Source: Methyloglobulus morosus KoM1
GTDB taxonomy: Bacteria; Pseudomonadota; Gammaproteobacteria; Methylococcales; Methylomonadaceae
Reading direction: 5' to 3'
Length of the DNA: 44,978 nt
NCBI RefSeq assembly: GCF_000496735.2
Contig: NZ_AYLO01000034.1
Span: forward strand, 14,887-59,864
Shown: positions 40,765-44,978 of the stretch, in pieces
Layout of the letters: each line of letters begins with the position of its first letter
Numbering within the stretch: position 1 is the first letter of the stretch
Translations under genes and position numbers: made by a program
Notes under the pieces: generated by a model
Told to the model about the DNA's origin: nothing
The model's input: the letters and a program-made list of their open reading frames with translations, nothing else
Databases searched by the model: none

Positions 40765-42350
40765 TTGGAATTGGCCAAATAATTGTCGATGTCTTCTTTG
40801 GAAAAACCGATCTTTTTGGCAACGCGATCCGCATGACTGACCCTGGAAATGCCGGGAACCAAATGATAAGTCGGCGCATCCTTGGCAAATTCGACTTGCA
40901 TGGGCACACCTGTACCCGCTTTTGCAAATTGATCGACCAACTGATGGTTATGAGTAATCAAGATCGTGCTGTTGCCTTTGCGGTAAAATCCGTTGAGGAC
41001 GTTGGAGGATGCTTCCATTTTTTCCTCAAATGTCGTACCTTCGGAAAGTTCGTCTAACACAACTAAACTTTTGGCTGTCGTTGCCAAGAAGATGTCTTTG
41101 GTGCGTTTTAATTCGGTACCAAACCGCCCTTCCCCATCGTCCAAATGACTGATTTCGGGCACTTGGTAAAATATTCTGTCCGCCACTGTCAAAGTTGCCG
41201 CTTTGGCCGGAACATAGCCGCCAATTTGCGCCATAACCTGAATTTGCGTCACAGTCTTGCAGAATGCCGTCTTACCGCCGCTGTTGGGTCCGGTCAGCAA
41301 CACTAGCTTGTCGTCGTCCAAAACAAAATCATTGCCGACATACTTGGGATTTTCCTTTCCTAACACGGGGTTTACCGCCGAAACCAAATGAATGCGGTGG
41401 TGTTTGGCATCCTCAAATTTAGGCAATACGGTATTGTGCCCAAAATTATCGGCAAATTTCATGAACGACAACAATTCATCCAACTGTCCTAAAACATCCA
41501 ACAATTCAGCAACCGGCTTAGCTTTTTTATATTCGTCCCTTAAGGGAATGATGCAGTTATCTCGGTCATATCCACCAACAATAGGAAAATACAGCAACAA
41601 TAACGGACCAAAAAAAACGGCGACCGTACGCAGGGAAGGTGCGATATTGACAGGCGAAAATATTGAAATCAGCCATAGCAGTCCAAATATCAAGGCCAGC
41701 AATAAGGGCTTGAATAGTTGCGGCTTAAAAATGACCGGAACTGGAAAATAAGAATCCCCCCGTTCTTCCTTAGACGTTATCTTGCCCTCCACAAAGTAAA
41801 CGGGACCTTCCATCAACGACCAATAACGGGTTTCAGTGAAAGATTTCACCTTATTGAAAAGGTCGTTCAGGTATTTTGACTTCGACTTTTCGACAGCTTG
41901 AACATTGCACACAAATTCCTGAATAAATTGGACACCGTTTTTGTATTGCCTATATCCATAGCCTTCAATTTCATTTTTTGACCGGGATTGGTTAAAAGCC
42001 CCAATAAACTCGCCAAACAATAACAGGTGCAGGTTCTTTTCAGTGGCTGCGGCATTTTCAACTAATTGCTCAATTTGTCCTTTGAGTTTTTGGTTTTTTC
42101 TGAGTTCGGAGACGGCATCCTGTTTTGCCTTGATTGCCTTAATGTCCGTCAAAGGTTGGCATAGGGAACGGTATAAGGTCGCCTGCCCAACCGTGGTTGC
42201 GGCATAGTCAGTTGCCTCAAATACCTTATCAATTTCAATGGTGTTAAATGCGGTTTGGTCAATCACACCCTCTCCCATCGGCAATGATTGGCTGGATTTT
42301 ATGGTGGGCCAGGTTTCATCCTGCCAACCATGTAAGATTGTTTCTTGCAT
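40761..42350 (-). CDS. Membrane-anchored MutS-like ATPase
   Basis: A 529-residue protein. An N-terminal helical part resembles the MutS core/lever region. Two hydrophobic helices follow (~212-230 '[17 protein letters not shown]' and ~240-257 '[16 protein letters not shown]'). The C-terminal MutS ATPase has Walker A GPNSGGKT at 354-361, Walker B LVVLDE ending at 434, and the H-loop 'ILITHNHQL'. There is no mismatch-recognition domain, and the membrane helices between core and ATPase are unlike MutS itself. Such proteins occur in several bacteria with no assigned role. Translationally coupled to purT. Confidence 0.82.
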   Translation of the reverse strand: MQETILHGWQDETWPTIKSSQSLPMGEGVIDQTAFNTIEIDKVFEATDYAATTVGQATLYRSLCQPLTDIKAIKAKQDAVSELRKNQKLKGQIEQLVENAAATEKNLHLLLFGEFIGAFNQSRSKNEIEGYGYRQYKNGVQFIQEFVCNVQAVEKSKSKYLNDLFNKVKSFTETRYWSLMEGPVYFVEGKITSKEERGDSYFPVPVIFKPQLFKPLLLALIFGLLWLISIFSPVNIAPSLRTVAVFFGPLLLLYFPIVGGYDRDNCIIPLRDEYKKAKPVAELLDVLGQLDELLSFMKFADNFGHNTVLPKFEDAKHHRIHLVSAVNPVLGKENPKYVGNDFVLDDDKLVLLTGPNSGGKTAFCKTVTQIQVMAQIGGYVPAKAATLTVADRIFYQVPEISHLDDGEGRFGTELKRTKDIFLATTAKSLVVLDELSEGTTFEEKMEASSNVLNGFYRKGNSTILITHNHQLVDQFAKAGTGVPMQVEFAKDAPTYHLVPGISRVSHADRVAKKIGFSKEDIDNYLANSK

Positions 42351-42402
42351 TTAACCGCCTTAAATCAATAGGAATGGCTTTAAATAAGTTAGTTATAGTC
42401 TC

Positions 42403-43371
42403 TCAAATCCATTTATCAAGCAAGTTTACGATAGCATCGACATGGTTTCCTGAATCATTCAGTGCAGGAATGTAACGATAATCCGTGCCTCCTGCGTCGA
42501 TAAAGACTGCCTTATTCTCCATCGCCATTTCCTCCAAGGTTTCCAAACAATCGACGGCAAAGCCGGGACAGATGACATCGACCGTTTTTATGCCTTCCCC
42601 AGGTAATTTTTGTAAGGTATCGGCGCAGTAGGGCTTCAGCCATTCCGCCTTACCAAAACGGGACTGGAACACCAACAACCATTGTTTCTCATTCAAACCT
42701 AATTTTTCTGCAATCAATCTAGCGGTATCTTGGCATTGGCGATAATAAGGGTCGCCCAGCTTAGTCAGCAACTCAGGCAAACCATGGAAGGACATCAACA
42801 AGAGTTCATTTTTGCCGTGTTCAGTCCATGACGATTTTACGGTATCGGCTATTGCATCAATATAGGTGTCGTGTTGATGGTAGTCGCTGATAAATTGCAG
42901 GTTAGGAAGATGCCGCCACTGGTTGAGTTCTTTGACGACATCGTCATAAATGGATGCCGTGGTTGTCGAAGAGTATTGAGGATACAAAGGCAATACGATG
43001 ATCTGGTTAACGCCTTCTTCCTTAAATAGCTTGAGCTGGCCGGCTATGGATGGTTCACCATAACGCATTGAATATTTAATGGAAATGTCATCGTCTTGTA
43101 ACTTTTCAGCCAGTCTTTCAGAGAGTTGGCGGGTTAAATATATCAGTGGTGAACCTTTGTCAGTCCAGATTTTTTGATATGCTTTTGCAGATCGGGCGGG
43201 GCGGAAAGGCAATACAAACCCATGTAAAACCAGCCACCAGATTGGCCTTGGGATGTTGACGACGCGTGGATCCCATAGAAAATCTTTAAGGAACTTCCTG
43301 ACAGCCGGGATCGTGGGGGCAGTTGGCGAACCCAAATTCGCCAACAAAATTCCAGTTTTCTTTGCAGCCAT
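42403..43371 (-). CDS. hemH: Ferrochelatase
   Basis: A 322-residue enzyme that inserts Fe2+ into protoporphyrin IX, the last step of haem synthesis. 'GILLANLGSPTAPTIPAVRKFLKDFLWDPRVV' is the typical start. The conserved metal-site histidine is in 'LLMSFHGLPELLTKLGDPYYRQC', and 'VDVICPGFAVDCLETLEEM' supplies the acidic C-terminal motif. 10 bases after folE. Confidence 0.96.
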   Translation of the reverse strand: MAAKKTGILLANLGSPTAPTIPAVRKFLKDFLWDPRVVNIPRPIWWLVLHGFVLPFRPARSAKAYQKIWTDKGSPLIYLTRQLSERLAEKLQDDDISIKYSMRYGEPSIAGQLKLFKEEGVNQIIVLPLYPQYSSTTTASIYDDVVKELNQWRHLPNLQFISDYHQHDTYIDAIADTVKSSWTEHGKNELLLMSFHGLPELLTKLGDPYYRQCQDTARLIAEKLGLNEKQWLLVFQSRFGKAEWLKPYCADTLQKLPGEGIKTVDVICPGFAVDCLETLEEMAMENKAVFIDAGGTDYRYIPALNDSGNHVDAIVNLLDKWI

Positions 43372-43381
43372 TCGCTGTAGA

Positions 43382-43924
43382 TTACCGGTTAATAAGATTT
43401 AAGAATTCAGATCGTGTGCTGATTTCCTTGCGGAAAGCACCCAACATCGCGGACGTTGTCATGACCGAGTTTTGTTTTTCAACCCCCCGCATCATCATGC
43501 ACAAATGTTTGGCCTCAATGACAACCGCAACGCCCCGTGCGCCGGTCGCCTGCATGATTGCATCGGCAATTTGCTTAGTCAGCCGCTCCTGGATCTGCAA
43601 ACGCCGCGCATACATATCGATCACACGGGCAACCTTGGATAACCCCAATACCTTGCCTTTAGGCAAATAACCGACATGACATTTGCCGATAAAAGGGAGC
43701 AAGTGATGCTCGCACAAGGAATACAGTTCGATGTCTTTGACGATGACCATGTCCTCAGAATCAGCGGTAAAAATTGCATCATTCAGGACTTCTTCCAGCG
43801 TTTTTTCGTAACCGTTATTGAGGAATTTGAATGCCTTAGCGGCACGCTTAGGTGTGTCTACTAAACCTTCGCGGCTTAAGTCCTCGCCAATGGCCGCGAT
43901 AATTTTTGAAAATTGTTCTTCCAT
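43382..43924 (-). CDS. folE: GTP cyclohydrolase I
   Basis: A 180-residue enzyme converting GTP to dihydroneopterin triphosphate, first step of folate synthesis. Zinc-site Cys/His in '[21 protein letters not shown]' are intact, with '[17 protein letters not shown]' and the late Cys in '[16 protein letters not shown]'. Length is normal. Its stop lies 10 bases before hemH, so both may share one transcript. Confidence 0.96.
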   Translation of the reverse strand: MEEQFSKIIAAIGEDLSREGLVDTPKRAAKAFKFLNNGYEKTLEEVLNDAIFTADSEDMVIVKDIELYSLCEHHLLPFIGKCHVGYLPKGKVLGLSKVARVIDMYARRLQIQERLTKQIADAIMQATGARGVAVVIEAKHLCMMMRGVEKQNSVMTTSAMLGAFRKEISTRSEFLNLINR

Positions 43925-43963
43925 CGTGTGTTGCTCTTATAATTTTAGTTTTAGAAGTATACC

Positions 43964-44974
43964 TTAATGAAAGGTAAAAGCTATGGCGTCACGCACCCTG
44001 TTGATGTCCGCATTCGCAGCCGTAGCATTCTCGCTCAAATGCCGCCGCCAAGCCCTCGCGCCCGGTTCGCCATGAAAAAGCCCGAGTACGTGGCGGGTGA
44101 TGCTGTTTAAGCGCACACCGTTTCGTAATTGTTCTTCAATAATATAAGGCATCAATAACGCCATTATTTCATGGCGTGATTTAATAGGCCCTGGGGAATT
44201 AAAAATGCGCTTATCTACCTCAGCCAATAGATAGGGATTTTGGTAAGCCTCCCGTCCTATCATCACGCCATCAAGATGCTGCAACAGGTTTTCGGCTTGT
44301 TCCAAGCTGGCGATGCCGCCATTAATGATAATCTCCAGATGCGGGAAATCCGTTTTCAATCGATAAACCACATCGTATTTTAACGGCGGGACCTCCCTAT
44401 TCTGCTTAGGGGACAAACCCTTCAACAACGCTTTTCTGGCGTGAACAATAAACGTCTTACAACCCGCATTAGCAACTTTATCCACAAAGTTAACTAATTC
44501 TTCGTAAGAATCCCGGTCATCGACGCCAATCCGCGATTTTACCGTCACCGGAATCGAGACCACCGCGCACATGGCAGCAATACAGTCTGCAACCAAGTCA
44601 GGTTCCAACATCAAACATGCACCAAACCGCCCGTTTTGTACACGATCACTGGGGCAACCGATATTCAGGTTCACTTCGTCATAGCCAAAGTCCTCAACCA
44701 TTTTGGCGCATATTGCCAACTCACGCGGATTGCTGCCCCCCAGTTGAAACGCCAGTGGATGTTCTTCAGGGTTAAACTGCAAAAAACGTGAGTGATCACC
44801 GTGTATTAAAGCACCCGTAGTGACCATTTCCGTGTACAACAATGCATGATGTGAGATAAGGCGATGGAAATACCGACAGTGCCTATCAGTCCAATCCATC
44901 ATGGGGGCAACGCATAGCCTGTGACTGGGCATAGCGCGATATTGCTGTATCTGATTGTGTTCGTTATTGAACAT
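43964..44974 (-). CDS. dusA: tRNA-dihydrouridine(20/20a) synthase
   Basis: A 336-residue FMN enzyme that reduces U20/U20a in the tRNA D-loop with NADPH. 'RLCVAPMMDWTDRHCRYFHRLIS' is the DusA-type start; 'VNLNIGCPSDRVQNGRFGACLM' holds the catalytic Cys region and 'IINGGIASLEQA...GVMIGREAYQNPYLL' the FMN phosphate site. It starts at the last complete ATG before the window end; an internal ATG (MPSHRL, codon 15) is an alternative start. Confidence 0.95.
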   Translation of the reverse strand: MFNNEHNQIQQYRAMPSHRLCVAPMMDWTDRHCRYFHRLISHHALLYTEMVTTGALIHGDHSRFLQFNPEEHPLAFQLGGSNPRELAICAKMVEDFGYDEVNLNIGCPSDRVQNGRFGACLMLEPDLVADCIAAMCAVVSIPVTVKSRIGVDDRDSYEELVNFVDKVANAGCKTFIVHARKALLKGLSPKQNREVPPLKYDVVYRLKTDFPHLEIIINGGIASLEQAENLLQHLDGVMIGREAYQNPYLLAEVDKRIFNSPGPIKSRHEIMALLMPYIIEEQLRNGVRLNSITRHVLGLFHGEPGARAWRRHLSENATAANADINRVRDAIAFTFH

Positions 44975-44978
44975 TTAT

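Noticed and set aside
1-44978. CRISPR arrays, tRNA or rRNA genes
   Set aside because: No regularly spaced repeats, tRNA T-loop/anticodon patterns or rRNA sequence were recognised; a covariance-model scan would settle it.

Overview
The window looks like the chromosome of a free-living, aerobic gammaproteobacterium. The gene order amgK-murU / lptD-surA, the sdhCDAB-sdhE operon, ferrochelatase, folE, dusA, purT and a full-length Lhr helicase all fit that. A methylotroph of the Methylococcales type is a reasonable guess (lone hypX, bacterial terpene synthase, REP-like palindromes), but no methane-oxidation or rRNA gene is present, so this placement is inference. No tRNA, rRNA or CRISPR array was seen.

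Layout. 1-1916: a TetR repressor (cut by the window edge) with a twin-palindrome operator, followed by a small SRPBCC-VOC-YCII stress-type operon. 2190-5076: an AT-rich, minus-strand defence segment that has the anatomy of integron gene cassettes. It carries a complete Kiwa anti-phage pair (kwaA, kwaB), a putative PD-(D/E)XK nuclease and a Cys-rich hypothetical protein, separated by two attC sites; no integrase is in view. 5631-13572: lhr, a SulP anion transporter, a HIT protein and an unassigned polytopic membrane protein. 13737-21711: an envelope block (murU, amgK, lptD, surA) plus a stand-alone DbpA-type RNA-binding protein and RNase D. 21777-23402: an IS1 relic and an apparently intact IS110-family element inserted in a REP-like palindrome. 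23699-27469: a periplasmic binding-protein-like / outer-membrane barrel / diguanylate cyclase set. 27556-28551: a class I terpene synthase. 28617-32152: succinate dehydrogenase. 32641-38381: hypX, a GlxA-type AraC regulator, a PNPOx-truncated-globin fusion and a ferredoxin-linked reductase. 38913-44974: a run of minus-strand housekeeping genes (transglycosylase, purT, a membrane MutS-like ATPase, hemH, folE, dusA).

Most notable. (1) The IS110 element carries a readable bridge RNA: its 5' leader contains 8-nt and 7-nt guides identical/complementary to the two halves of the insertion site around a CT core, and a 7-nt guide matching the element's own right end. The pre-insertion target can be rebuilt as an arm of a REP-like palindrome. 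(2) Kiwa sits in an integron-like cassette array, supported by cassette-start/R'' complementarity for two successive cassettes. (3) A 31-bp box with only two differences lies upstream of both the GlxA regulator and the reductase/globin operon. This suggests a small regulon beside a lone CO-forming HypX, with a truncated-globin domain that has lost its usual haem-ligand residues. (4) A good intrinsic terminator on the plus strand at 32587-32620 has no plus-strand gene before it, which points to a small RNA.
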